From contig DYLU01000016.1 in assembly GCA_020721905.1 (NCBI GenBank), forward strand, positions 1 to 49,608: a DNA stretch of 49,608 bases. Reading direction: 5' to 3'. This document shows, piece after piece, positions 25,862 through 34,685 of the stretch (position 1 is the stretch's first letter; every line of letters starts with the position of its first letter). A program made the translations under genes and the position numbers. The DNA comes from Leptospira biflexa. Its GTDB lineage: Bacteria; Spirochaetota; UBA4802; UB4802. The notes below the pieces were generated by a model. It worked only from the letters and a program-made list of their open reading frames with translations. It did no database searches and was not told the origin of the DNA.

Positions 25862-27001
25862 TCACACCGACGTACCGTTATAGATATATTTTCGTTTTTC
25901 AAAGTCAGCCTGAACCTTACCTGGCAATACGTAACAGCAACCACCCACGGTAATACCATCAGGGATAAAACAGTCTTTCCCAATAAGCGTTATGCTGTTA
26001 TATAACACCCTGGGATAATCGCTATTCTTCATTCCATCTTCAGTGGTACCTATTTTACATCCATTACCAATATTTAATAACGCTTCATCAAACGGCTGAA
26101 TGGTGCGTTCATCTATAATGCTTCGCATGATGCGGGCTTTTGCGCCAATCTTATTATACGGCAGGATAATTGAATCACGGATTACAGCACCTTCCGCAAT
26201 TTCAACACCCGGGAAAATTATTGAATTCACTACCTCGCCGTTAATACAGGAACTATCGGACAAAAATGTTTGCACCACCTTTGCATGAGGACCCAGCATT
26301 GAATAGCGGTATAACTGAATCCTGGAACGTATATGACCATTGAAAACATGTTTTGAAAATTCGGGATTATTGATAACCTCAAAATTGTAATTATAATAAT
26401 CAACCACCGTGCTGAATGGCCAGTACATACATGAAAATTCAAGTTTTGGCAACCCTTCATTCACCATCATATTGATAATCATTTCAAAGATGTTAGGTGA
26501 AGTATGTTCATGCTTCAACGCCTGCCTGATTGTTGCAAGTAAAGCTTTTTTGGTACTCACCAGTATACGGTGTGCCATACGCGCCTTGCCTTCAAAATGC
26601 ATCTTGAACAACGCAGCAGGTTTTTTCATTTTTACAAACCGTTCAATCAGGTGAGCAAAGTTTATAATGCCGGGATTGTCGCCATTGTAAATTATAAAAT
26701 ATGCCGAATCACTATCGCGCACCAGTTGATAGCAAAAATCAATACTGTTAAATTCATTAACCACAACTTTCAGCCTGCTTTCATCAATGCCATGCAGTGC
26801 AACGTATTGGGCTAAATCATCGTTTACATTGCTATAGATTATGGTTTGTGCATCAAGTTCCATGGCATTTCCTATGACAAAATCAACAACGCGGAACTTA
26901 CCGGCAAACGGCACCATATATTTTGACCTGTTTGCAGTAAGCGATAGTAAATTAATAACAGCTGTATCCGGATATGAAATAATCGTTGCATCCATTAGCA
27001 C
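25862..27001 (-). CDS. GlgC/GlgD-like nucleotidyltransferase homologue, probably non-catalytic
   Basis: About 379 residues. The N-terminal half follows the glucose-1-phosphate adenylyltransferase fold and its RxKYMVPFAGKFRVVDFVIGN segment (ADP-glucose pyrophosphorylase: RAKPAVPFGGKYRIIDF). The usual GGxGxRLxPLT nucleotide loop is missing; the region reads INLLSLTANRS. The C-terminal third is a left-handed beta-helix of hexapeptide repeats (VEIAEGAVIRDSIILPYNKIG). This matches GlgD-type regulatory subunits, so it may modulate a partner GlgC encoded elsewhere. Starts: GTG 27001 is 6 nt after AAGGA, with ATG 26995 as an alternative. It is transcribed with the rhomboid gene. Confidence 0.8.
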   Translation of the reverse strand: MLMDATIISYPDTAVINLLSLTANRSKYMVPFAGKFRVVDFVIGNAMELDAQTIIYSNVNDDLAQYVALHGIDESRLKVVVNEFNSIDFCYQLVRDSDSAYFIIYNGDNPGIINFAHLIERFVKMKKPAALFKMHFEGKARMAHRILVSTKKALLATIRQALKHEHTSPNIFEMIINMMVNEGLPKLEFSCMYWPFSTVVDYYNYNFEVINNPEFSKHVFNGHIRSRIQLYRYSMLGPHAKVVQTFLSDSSCINGEVVNSIIFPGVEIAEGAVIRDSIILPYNKIGAKARIMRSIIDERTIQPFDEALLNIGNGCKIGTTEDGMKNSDYPRVLYNSITLIGKDCFIPDGITVGGCCYVLPGKVQADFEKRKYIYNGTSV

Positions 27002-27247
27002 TAACTGTCCTTAGCGTCGAATTTCATAACGATATATAGCATACACTTGTTTCATAGCAAGGACTTTTCATCTGTAAATAAAAAAAAATACCACACATCA
27101 CACTTAAAAAAGCAATGATAATAAATATTTTTTCACAAATCTTCACATACTGTATTTTTTTAAATCCTTTACAGCAAAAGTATTTACTTTATTTTACAAT
27201 CTCTATACCATGTGTTATACTAATTATACCGGCACAATACCAAGATT

Positions 27248-28780
27248 ATGGAAACAAAAAAAGTAACCCTTACCATACTTCCGCACAAAACTGTTGTTTC
27301 TGTTGATGCGGGCACAACCATAGCTGATGCGCTGTTTGAAGCAGGGATTGCCATCAATACCCCATGCGGAGGCAAGGGGATTTGTAAAAAGTGTGCTGTC
27401 AGAGCCACTGGTGCACTTTCACAGCCTGATACGTTTGAACAAAGTTTTGGCGATAGTAACTATAGATTAGCCTGCCGTGCTAAAATAGAAGGCAATGCAG
27501 TTGTTTTTGCTGATAGTTTCCGTGATACGATACACTACCCGGCATTAAACCCGGAACACACTTATGCTGTTGCCATTGACATTGGGACTACCACTTTACA
27601 GATTTCATTTATTGACATGACGGCAAATACTGTACTTCCTGAAATAATGCTGCTCAATCCTCAGCGCCGTTTTGGCCATGATGTGATTGCACGCATAAGC
27701 CATGCAGGAAATCCTGCCATGGCAACTAAACTCACACAGGTACTGATAGATACCATTATATCGGTCATTACTACAACCTGCCATCTGTCACAGGCCAAAA
27801 CTCACATTATACAGGAAATTTCGGTTTCAGGCAATACCGTAATGACCTATTCATTGTTAGGCATTGATATAACACCACTGGGCTCATTTCCCTATACAAC
27901 CCCCGTTACTACCTTTGATTATTACCGGAACTATCGCCCTATAAACAATTTTTTTCCCAATGCGGCGGTTACTGTTATACCGGTTGCAAGCGCTTTTCTG
28001 GGTGGTGATTTTCTGGGCGGACTTGGGGTATTGCCCAGGGCTTCTGGAAACAGCTTTTTCTTTGATATTGGCACCAACGGCGAGATGGCGATCATAAAAA
28101 GTGACGGCACTATCATTGCAACTTCATGTGCTATGGGACCTGCATTTGAAGGCATGAATATATCAGGCGGTATGACAGCTACGGAAGGAGCAATCACACA
28201 TTTCTGGCTTGAAAATAGCACCTTAAAGTATAGCTCCATGGGGAAGCCTATTGGCATAAGCGGAACAGCATTGATTGATATTATTGCCATATGTTTAGAA
28301 AAGGGGATCATCAATACATCCGGTGCCATTGCAAACATACCCACTCCGTTGCAAAACGAAATTACAATTACAAGTATCAATGGCGTAAAGGCATTAACAA
28401 TTCCTGATACTGTTACTATTACACAACTTGATATACGCAATGTACAGCTTGCAAAAGGGGCAAGCCTTGCTGCTGCAAAAATACTGCTACAAGAATCAGG
28501 TTTAACTGAAGATGATATTGATAATGTGTATATATCAGGATCTTTTGGTACCAATGTAAATATTAATAATTTTATACGACTTGAATGCATCCCTCATTTT
28601 AAAAATGCACGGTACCATGCTCTGGGAAACACTTCACTGCAGGCTGCAATTACACTGCTGCGTAACAAAGAATTTATGCAACACCTTTATTCCATCAAAA
28701 ATACAATTACTGCCATTGATCTGTCAATGCACAAAGAATTTAACGATGTGTATTTACAATCCCTGGAATTTAGTTTTTAA
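27248..28780 (+). CDS. 2Fe-2S / ASKHA-domain protein (corrinoid-protein activator-like)
   Basis: The 510-residue protein begins with a plant-type [2Fe-2S] ferredoxin domain (Cys40, Cys46, Cys49, Cys76; CGGKGICKKC). A large ASKHA domain (DUF4445) follows, with the phosphate-binding IDIGTTTLQ and FFDIGTNGEMAI, and GISGTALIDIIA. The ligand loop EISVSGNTVMTY is also typical. The family includes RACE/RamA-like proteins, ATP-dependent reductive activators of corrinoid proteins. No methyltransferase, corrinoid protein or cofactor gene lies nearby, so it is an orphan and could act on another metalloenzyme. No good Shine-Dalgarno precedes the ATG. The last 11 bp overlap the broken PDZ gene on the other strand. 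Confidence 0.87.
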   Translation: METKKVTLTILPHKTVVSVDAGTTIADALFEAGIAINTPCGGKGICKKCAVRATGALSQPDTFEQSFGDSNYRLACRAKIEGNAVVFADSFRDTIHYPALNPEHTYAVAIDIGTTTLQISFIDMTANTVLPEIMLLNPQRRFGHDVIARISHAGNPAMATKLTQVLIDTIISVITTTCHLSQAKTHIIQEISVSGNTVMTYSLLGIDITPLGSFPYTTPVTTFDYYRNYRPINNFFPNAAVTVIPVASAFLGGDFLGGLGVLPRASGNSFFFDIGTNGEMAIIKSDGTIIATSCAMGPAFEGMNISGGMTATEGAITHFWLENSTLKYSSMGKPIGISGTALIDIIAICLEKGIINTSGAIANIPTPLQNEITITSINGVKALTIPDTVTITQLDIRNVQLAKGASLAAAKILLQESGLTEDDIDNVYISGSFGTNVNINNFIRLECIPHFKNARYHALGNTSLQAAITLLRNKEFMQHLYSIKNTITAIDLSMHKEFNDVYLQSLEFSF

Positions 28781-29237
28781 CAATATATTCTTTTTTAATA
28801 ACAGTTGCAGTTACCGCATCACCTTCTATTGTGATTTTAGCAACCTCAAATACCAGCTTATCATTCTTCTTTGGCTTTTTGTTCATGAAATAGTTTGCTA
28901 TATCGCCTGCTGATGATACAGCTACAGTATTTATTTTTGTAATTATATCACGATACTCTAACCCCATTTCCTCTGCCGGGCTGCCTGGCATAATTCCTAA
29001 AACAACCACACCTCCTTTTATGCCAGTAAAATCAATTTGCTACTGTGTCATAGGGGTTTGCTGAATTATAGCCCCAAACATAAAATCAGGTTTATACCCC
29101 CGAGTATTCATTGCAGAAAGGAAGGCATCAATCCATTTTTGCAGGTAATACTCATTATTGCAGATTATATATATATTTTCACCGCTTTTTAATTTTATGA
29201 TGATATAATTTGACAAATACCATACATATAGTTCAAC
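28770..29237 (-). pseudogene. PDZ-domain gene interrupted by an in-frame stop
   Basis: One frame is open from 29237 to its stop at 28770 except for a TAG at 29040-29042. After the TAG it reads QIDFTGIKGGVVVLGIMPG and SPAEEMGLEYRDIITKINTV, a classic PDZ peptide-binding domain, ending at IVKN. Before the TAG the frame encodes an N-terminal part (LKSGENIYIICNNEYYLQKW), extending to about residue 66 with no clear start. The PDZ part has no well-placed start; GTG 29009 directly touches GGAGG. It looks like a formerly longer protein truncated by an amber mutation; suppression or misread cannot be judged. It sits downstream of the coiled-coil nuclease-like gene. Confidence 0.65.
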
Positions 29238-29259
29238 TTATAGTTTGAAGTATAAACAT

Positions 29260-29979
29260 TTACCACTCAAAACTCTGTATAACAATAACTCCTCTTTTTG
29301 CTGCTTCGTTTTGAAACCGTTTGGTTGCAAAATGTGTTACCAGTATGGGCTGTATAGATACATCCCCATATCCCGCACGAACAGCATTTATTTTTTCGTC
29401 TAAATCCTCAAACACATCACTTCGCCAATCACCTTCATCAAGACGAACTTTAGATTCGCCAACTATGTATATTGCGTTTCCATCTTTAATTGCTTTAGCA
29501 AAGAAATTAATTTCTTTCCTGCCTATTTCAATGCGCACCATCTTCTCTTTTATTTCATATCCATATTTTTCCTCAAGTACCTTTGGCAGATGTCTGTATG
29601 CTTCATTTTCAAACGCATAGCTAAAGCTGCGCGATAATCCGCCTAAATGAACACGCGTATCCTGTAATCCAATAGACAGTTTTCTGACTTCTTCTTCAGT
29701 ACGCCTTTGCGCTTCCGTAAGTTCTTTTACTGAATCAGTTAACGCATTAAGTCGAACATCAGTTTGCTTTTGTGCTTCAGCCAGACTTTCCACTTTTTCA
29801 GCGAGTCTATCCAGCCTCATTTCAGTTTGCTTTTGTGCCTGAGCTAATTGTCCCACTATAGCCTTCAACTCACTAAAATCCTCTTTTGTAATATGAGCAT
29901 TTTTAATACGCTCATCAATGATATCTACAATCTGTTGTTTTACATCGGGGGTGATAATAAGACGTGTTGATCCTGGCAT
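29260..29979 (-). CDS. Coiled-coil plus PD-(D/E)XK-like domain protein (DUF3782-type)
   Basis: The product is about 240 residues from MPGSTRLIITPDVKQQ (ATG 29979), preceded by GGAAGG with about 5-nt spacing; earlier ATGs in the frame (30027, 30078) lack that. A long coiled coil spans about 20-115 with repeats LAEAQKQTDVRL-type. A C-terminal domain (about 125-240) reads GRKEINFFAKAIKDG then IYIVGESKVRLDEGD, which has the spacing of a PD-(D/E)XK nuclease fold (D/E ... E-x-K). The same plan is seen in proteins annotated DUF3782 or chordopoxvirus fusion-like, of unknown function. It shares a strand with a histidine kinase upstream. Confidence 0.7.
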   Translation of the reverse strand: MPGSTRLIITPDVKQQIVDIIDERIKNAHITKEDFSELKAIVGQLAQAQKQTEMRLDRLAEKVESLAEAQKQTDVRLNALTDSVKELTEAQRRTEEEVRKLSIGLQDTRVHLGGLSRSFSYAFENEAYRHLPKVLEEKYGYEIKEKMVRIEIGRKEINFFAKAIKDGNAIYIVGESKVRLDEGDWRSDVFEDLDEKINAVRAGYGDVSIQPILVTHFATKRFQNEAAKRGVIVIQSFEW

Positions 29980-30213
29980 TTTTTCCTTCCTTTTTTTTTG
30001 TTGTGTTTGTACTTTTTTTACTGTCATATCATATCCACAATAAACAGCAAACTTTTTCAAGAAAAAAATTTCTAACATTAAAAAAAGTCCATAAAAAATA
30101 CCATACAGTTACCATATACATTTTAACAAATACATAGTTATGCTTCTTGCATTAAAATATACCATTCAGGAAATATATTGTCAACAGGTGTTGTAAATTA
30201 TTTTTATTCCTCA

Positions 30214-31380
30214 TCATAGTTCCACATAAAACGTTGCACCTTCACCGGGGTTTGATTTGGCCCATACCCTACCTCCATGTCGCAGAATTATCCGTCGAAC
30301 CAGCGCAAGCCCTATGCCTGTTCCGGGGAAGTCTTTTTCGGAATGCAATCGTTGAAATACCTTAAAAAGTTTATCGTATAGGGATGGATCAAATCCAACA
30401 CCGTTATCCTTAACATAAATCACCGTTTTTTCATTTTGTTTGCAGCTGTCTATTTCAACCACCGGCTTTTCCTTTTTTGACGAAAATTTAACAGCATTGG
30501 AAATAAGATTGGTAAAGGCAATCCTGAGCATTGCTTCATCGCCTTCAATGACCGGTAATGTGCCAATTTTAAATTGTGTATGTATATTTTGCATAAGGGT
30601 AATCTCCTGTATAATTGCCTCTATCATCTTTGCAAAATCAACCCGGGTATAATTCATTGAACTTCGTGACATGCGGGAAAATGAAAGCAGGTCTTCAATA
30701 AGCTTATTCATTTTTTTTACTGAATCAGTAATGGCTGTTATATAGCTTTCACTATTTGTATCAATGTTTCCTGAAAGCTCCTGTTTTAAAAGCGTAACAA
30801 AACCTGCAATAGCCGTAAGTGGTGCACGCAAATCGTGCGAAACCGTATACGCAAAACTCTCAAGCTCCTTATTTATTTCCTGCAATTGTGCAGTCCGCTC
30901 CTGTACCTTTTTTTCAAGTTCAGCATTTATTTTTAAAATTTCTTCTTCATACTGTTTACGCAGTGTAATATCACGTGCAACACCTTCAATAGCAACAAGT
31001 TCACCCTTTTCATTGTAAACAGGCACATTACACTGCTCAGTCCATACCAGTGTACCATCCTTTTTAACCCATCGCAGTACCACCGGCTCATTAAAATGTT
31101 TTTTTTCAAGTAGCTCCTGTAATATATGCCTGTCATCCGGGTGTACTATTTTAAAACCAAGGTCAGGATTAGCATAATGGTCTTGGGGGGTGTAGCCGGT
31201 TATAGTTGTTGCAGCCGGATTAACATACGTAAAACGCGGTTGCGGTACAAGCTCATACCGATAAATCAAATCCTGTGCATTTTCGGCTATTCTTCTGAAA
31301 CGCTCTTCGCTTTCTTTAAGCTTTTGCGCAATCTGCTGCATTTGTGTGATTTCTTGTGAATTTCCAGGCTCTGATGACAT
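30214..31380 (-). CDS. PAS-domain sensor histidine kinase
   Basis: The 388-residue soluble kinase has a PAS domain at about 25-143 ending with the PAC strand VAIEGVARDITLRK, and a signalling helix KKVQERTAQLQEINKELE. The HisKA domain has the phosphoacceptor in YTVSHDLRAPLTAIAGF (His about 182). The HATPase region (about 285-388) has NLISNAVKFS, DNGVGFD, LFKVFQRLH and GTGIGLALVRRI. There is no membrane segment, so the signal is cytoplasmic or through a partner. The phytochrome-like DLRAPL subtype often feeds a phosphorelay. No response regulator lies adjacent. AAAGGT precedes the ATG. Confidence 0.93.
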   Translation of the reverse strand: MSSEPGNSQEITQMQQIAQKLKESEERFRRIAENAQDLIYRYELVPQPRFTYVNPAATTITGYTPQDHYANPDLGFKIVHPDDRHILQELLEKKHFNEPVVLRWVKKDGTLVWTEQCNVPVYNEKGELVAIEGVARDITLRKQYEEEILKINAELEKKVQERTAQLQEINKELESFAYTVSHDLRAPLTAIAGFVTLLKQELSGNIDTNSESYITAITDSVKKMNKLIEDLLSFSRMSRSSMNYTRVDFAKMIEAIIQEITLMQNIHTQFKIGTLPVIEGDEAMLRIAFTNLISNAVKFSSKKEKPVVEIDSCKQNEKTVIYVKDNGVGFDPSLYDKLFKVFQRLHSEKDFPGTGIGLALVRRIILRHGGRVWAKSNPGEGATFYVEL

Positions 31381-31465
31381 TTATACCTTTCTTAAGGATG
31401 TTAAGATTGTTCAGTATAATATAATTTTAGCAAACTCAAATTAATTCGTTTTTTTTCAATCATTT

Positions 31466-33940
31466 TTACGGTACCAGCACCTCTGCACTTGCAGGTTTAA
31501 GAGCTCCTTTAAAAGGTATAACCTGATACCTGCCGTTTATAAAATACTCAATCATATCATCGTAATGCCTGCTAACCGGATTTCCTGATTGCCCCGGTAC
31601 CGTAATAATATGCAAAGGTTCTTCTTTATTAAAGTCAACAATCATACGCATGGCAGGAATCATCCACACGTCAAAGTCTTTACCCCATGTATGCATGGCT
31701 ACATTAGGTGTATGCACATCGCCACCTGCCGCAAATGGTCCGCGGCTTAAAAAGCCGGCTAACATTCCAACCTCTTTTGCAATCTCATGCTTAAACCAGT
31801 ACTGATGCATTTTGCCCCACTGCCAGTTTTGCTCATCACTGCCTAACCTGTCCTTACACAGAGCATACGCATCTGCAAGTGTTTTTGCCAGTATGTCCCA
31901 CTTTGTTTCTACTTTATTTTTCGTTGTCACATCATCAAAAAATGGTGACTGATGTTTATACGCAAGCAATTCATCCGTTGCCGAATATGATGTCATGCTT
32001 GTCTGTAAAAACGCTTCCCACACAGGACTGCCCGCCGGTCCAAGCTCATCTACAAAAGTATTGTGCACAAAGCAATGATACAGTGCACCCATCAGCGCAG
32101 CAGATGCAGATTCTTTTTTCATGACACAGTCAAACGTTTCAGGTGACAACAGTGTAAGCGCCTTGAATGCCTTTTCTTTTTGTTTTGGCGATAGTTCCTC
32201 AATAGCAGCTATAATCTGTGTATGAAACTCATTGCCAAAAAGAATATTCTGCACGTGTTTTGCCATACGTGAATATTGGTCATTCTGCAGTTTCATCATA
32301 TCTTCAAGCGTAAAGTTTTTATTGTCCGATAGTACCCGGGTAATGCGCATTGCCCGCTCATCGTTATACCACGATTGTGACAGATTTACCGGATAATCCT
32401 TATCCACCGTCCGGTGATTTGCTGTTGCAATAAATCCTTCTTTGGGATTTTCCTTATGCGGCAATGCTTCAAAGGGCACATATCCATCCCAGTCATATTG
32501 GCCCGTCCATCCCGGTGACGGGAACAGCCCTGTGCCTCTTTTGCGCTTAGGATAAAGCCCTGTTACCTGCCAGCCTATTGTGTTGCTGTCGCCATACACA
32601 ATATTAAGATAGATGGTTTTTATATTTCGTAGCGCCTGACGGGCTTCATTGCAATTTTTTGCCCTGCCCAGCTGGTAAAAGCCTTTCAAAGTTTCTGCAC
32701 CTCCTTCCACAACCCACGAAAAAGCAAGCCCATACGGTATATCAACTGCAGGCGGTTGCACTGGAAGCTTTGGTGGATGCGGCATTGAAAGCAGCGCCAT
32801 ATTAAGTAATGGCCCATGGATAGTTTCATATATCTTCACTGTATGCATTGTGCCTTTTACATTAAAGGTTTCATTTCGTGCGCTAAGCGGCAACCATTGA
32901 TTTTTATACAAATAGTACAGTATACCTTTTTCTTCCTTTATATTTTCAATAAATATATCCTGGGTATCAGCCATTACCATTGTTTCGCCCCAGGCAACAT
33001 GGCCGTTATATCCAGCAACAACGATTGGTATACCGGGTAAACACACGCCCGCACAATGATAGGTGGGGCATTCAAGATGCATAATAATCCACGGTGAGGG
33101 AAGTGAAGCCATCAAATGGGTATCGTTGGCCACAATAGTTTTACCACCTGTTTTTAAAGGTGACACAGCCCAGTTATTGGATGCAGGAATACCCAGTCCT
33201 GACAATTTTTGCAACGTGAGCGTTGTATTTGCAGCTTTATCCATGCGCGGCAAATCAGGAAGTATATGTGAAAGCTTGTCTGCTTCATCAAATGGAAGAT
33301 CAGTATCTTTATATACCGGAAAAAGGTGACATGTTTTTTCCAGACCTATTTTTTGTGCTATGAGTAAAAACTGAAGTTCTTCAATCATGTTAAATGAAAC
33401 ATTTAAATTAAGAAATCCAAATATATATAGCCCATCTTCAGGCTTCCATTCTTCAGGTGTAAAGCCTGCAAGGATAAACTCCGGCGGCAGTTTTTTACAT
33501 GTTTTAATGTAGGCATTAACCCCTTTTGCAAATTGTGTAAACATCATTAATCCATGCTCATCTATATATTTCATATTCTCCTGCACCATCTTTTTTGCAT
33601 TACCCGTACGCATAAAGTAATCAATGGGCAGAGCGTCTGCACCTGCAAATTCGCTCAATCTCCCCTGAATTGCCATCTTTAGCAGTACCATTTGAAAAAG
33701 CCGGTATGATGCCATAACATACCCGGTAGCTAAAAACAGGTCCTCTTCGGATTGAGCTTTTATATGGGGAATACCTAAATCATCATAACGCACTTCAACC
33801 GGTTGCTTCAACCCTTCAATATGTATGGTACCGCTATACTCTCTTTCTGATGATTTAAAGTAATGCCCCATCATGGAACATTGTTGAATAAACGATAGTA
33901 GCAGTATGAATATGAATATACGTTTTATTATGTGGATCAT
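31466..33940 (-). CDS. Penicillin acylase-family Ntn-hydrolase, putative lipoprotein
   Basis: The 824-residue precursor has a hydrophobic signal (about 5-20) followed by FIQQC, a relaxed lipobox, and HYFKSSEREY. It then follows the penicillin amidase plan: an alpha subunit (EVRYDDLGIPHIKAQSEEDL, YRLFQM), a spacer, and a beta subunit starting at Ser254 in GIPASNNWAVSP. That Ser would become the N-terminal nucleophile after self-cleavage. Later conserved parts include GETMVMADTQDI and IYLNIVYGDSNTIGWQ. The enzyme would hydrolyse an amide such as an acyl-homoserine lactone or beta-lactam side chain; the real substrate is unknown. GGGGGGT precedes the ATG. Confidence 0.9.
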   Translation of the reverse strand: MIHIIKRIFIFILLLSFIQQCSMMGHYFKSSEREYSGTIHIEGLKQPVEVRYDDLGIPHIKAQSEEDLFLATGYVMASYRLFQMVLLKMAIQGRLSEFAGADALPIDYFMRTGNAKKMVQENMKYIDEHGLMMFTQFAKGVNAYIKTCKKLPPEFILAGFTPEEWKPEDGLYIFGFLNLNVSFNMIEELQFLLIAQKIGLEKTCHLFPVYKDTDLPFDEADKLSHILPDLPRMDKAANTTLTLQKLSGLGIPASNNWAVSPLKTGGKTIVANDTHLMASLPSPWIIMHLECPTYHCAGVCLPGIPIVVAGYNGHVAWGETMVMADTQDIFIENIKEEKGILYYLYKNQWLPLSARNETFNVKGTMHTVKIYETIHGPLLNMALLSMPHPPKLPVQPPAVDIPYGLAFSWVVEGGAETLKGFYQLGRAKNCNEARQALRNIKTIYLNIVYGDSNTIGWQVTGLYPKRKRGTGLFPSPGWTGQYDWDGYVPFEALPHKENPKEGFIATANHRTVDKDYPVNLSQSWYNDERAMRITRVLSDNKNFTLEDMMKLQNDQYSRMAKHVQNILFGNEFHTQIIAAIEELSPKQKEKAFKALTLLSPETFDCVMKKESASAALMGALYHCFVHNTFVDELGPAGSPVWEAFLQTSMTSYSATDELLAYKHQSPFFDDVTTKNKVETKWDILAKTLADAYALCKDRLGSDEQNWQWGKMHQYWFKHEIAKEVGMLAGFLSRGPFAAGGDVHTPNVAMHTWGKDFDVWMIPAMRMIVDFNKEEPLHIITVPGQSGNPVSRHYDDMIEYFINGRYQVIPFKGALKPASAEVLVP

Positions 33941-34403
33941 GATACCCCCCAGGATATTATAATGTATTCACCCTACCCCCATTCACTGCTTTGATACGTT
34001 ATCCTTTTTTTTGTTTGTACACTGCTTTCTGCGCGTGTACCTATATTTTTTTTAATTCAAAGATTGCTGATGCATATGAGTTTTTAAAGATTTTGAATAC
34101 TATTTTTAAATCGTAGTACACATGGGCTCAATTGTTTTAAATCCCTGTGACTTTCTAATATAGAATAAATGTTCATACTACACATTTCTGATGTCAATTA
34201 AATTTATATCATATGCAAAATTTTTATAATTTCCTTGATTACATACACTTCCTGCACTACAAATATCCCTGAGATGTTTATCATTAATTATTTAAAATTT
34301 TTTAAAATCTTACTCAAAAAAATTATTGATTTTATTTAAACATACTAGTGATAGTCTTTTTATTTACATTGTTTTCTTAAATATTAAAGTATAGGAGAGC
34401 GCA
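33941..34403. other. Divergent intergenic region before the rnf cluster, about 460 bp
   Basis: It separates the acylase gene (-) from the Cys-rich/rnf operon (+). It is strongly AT-rich and presumably holds the promoter for the rnf cluster. GGAG lies 8-12 nt before the next ATG. I see no consensus box pair with correct spacing, no hairpin of note, no RNA and no reading frame with support. Confidence 0.5.
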
Positions 34404-34682
34404 ATGCCCAAAGAAAAATGTTTTTGCGCTAATTGTATGCACTGCATTGTGATTCGTCAATACGAAGCTGATCCTGAACGATTTGTGCTACGTGTCCGCT
34501 GTGCCAAGAAAAAGTGGACCAAACGATCTGGTGAGGAAAAATTGTACAAATACTTTACAGTATCACGAAGAACTGTTGATAACTGCCAGCATTATACTGA
34601 AGCAGGGGATTTATACCCCTACATAAAAAATTTACGGAAAGATTTACCCATTAAAGATGAAATTTACTCTATCAAGGATTAG
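34404..34682 (+). CDS. Small Cys-rich protein at the head of the rnf operon
   Basis: This 92-residue basic protein has Cys6, Cys8, Cys11, Cys14, Cys33 and Cys61, with His13 and His63 nearby. The N-terminal CFCANCMHC cluster plus a later Cys and NCQHY suggests zinc or Fe-S binding; no known family comes to mind. GGAGAG is well spaced before the ATG. It ends 3 bp before the rnfC start (with AAGGA overlapping), so it is almost certainly co-translated with rnfC. A role as an assembly or redox accessory factor is inference from position only. Confidence 0.75.
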   Translation: MPKEKCFCANCMHCIVIRQYEADPERFVLRVRCAKKKWTKRSGEEKLYKYFTVSRRTVDNCQHYTEAGDLYPYIKNLRKDLPIKDEIYSIKD

Positions 34683-34685
34683 TAT

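Noticed and set aside
27931-28590. Long minus-strand open frame of 219 codons
   Set aside because: It is antisense to the well-supported ferredoxin/ASKHA gene in the complementary codon frame and has no family motif or ribosome site.
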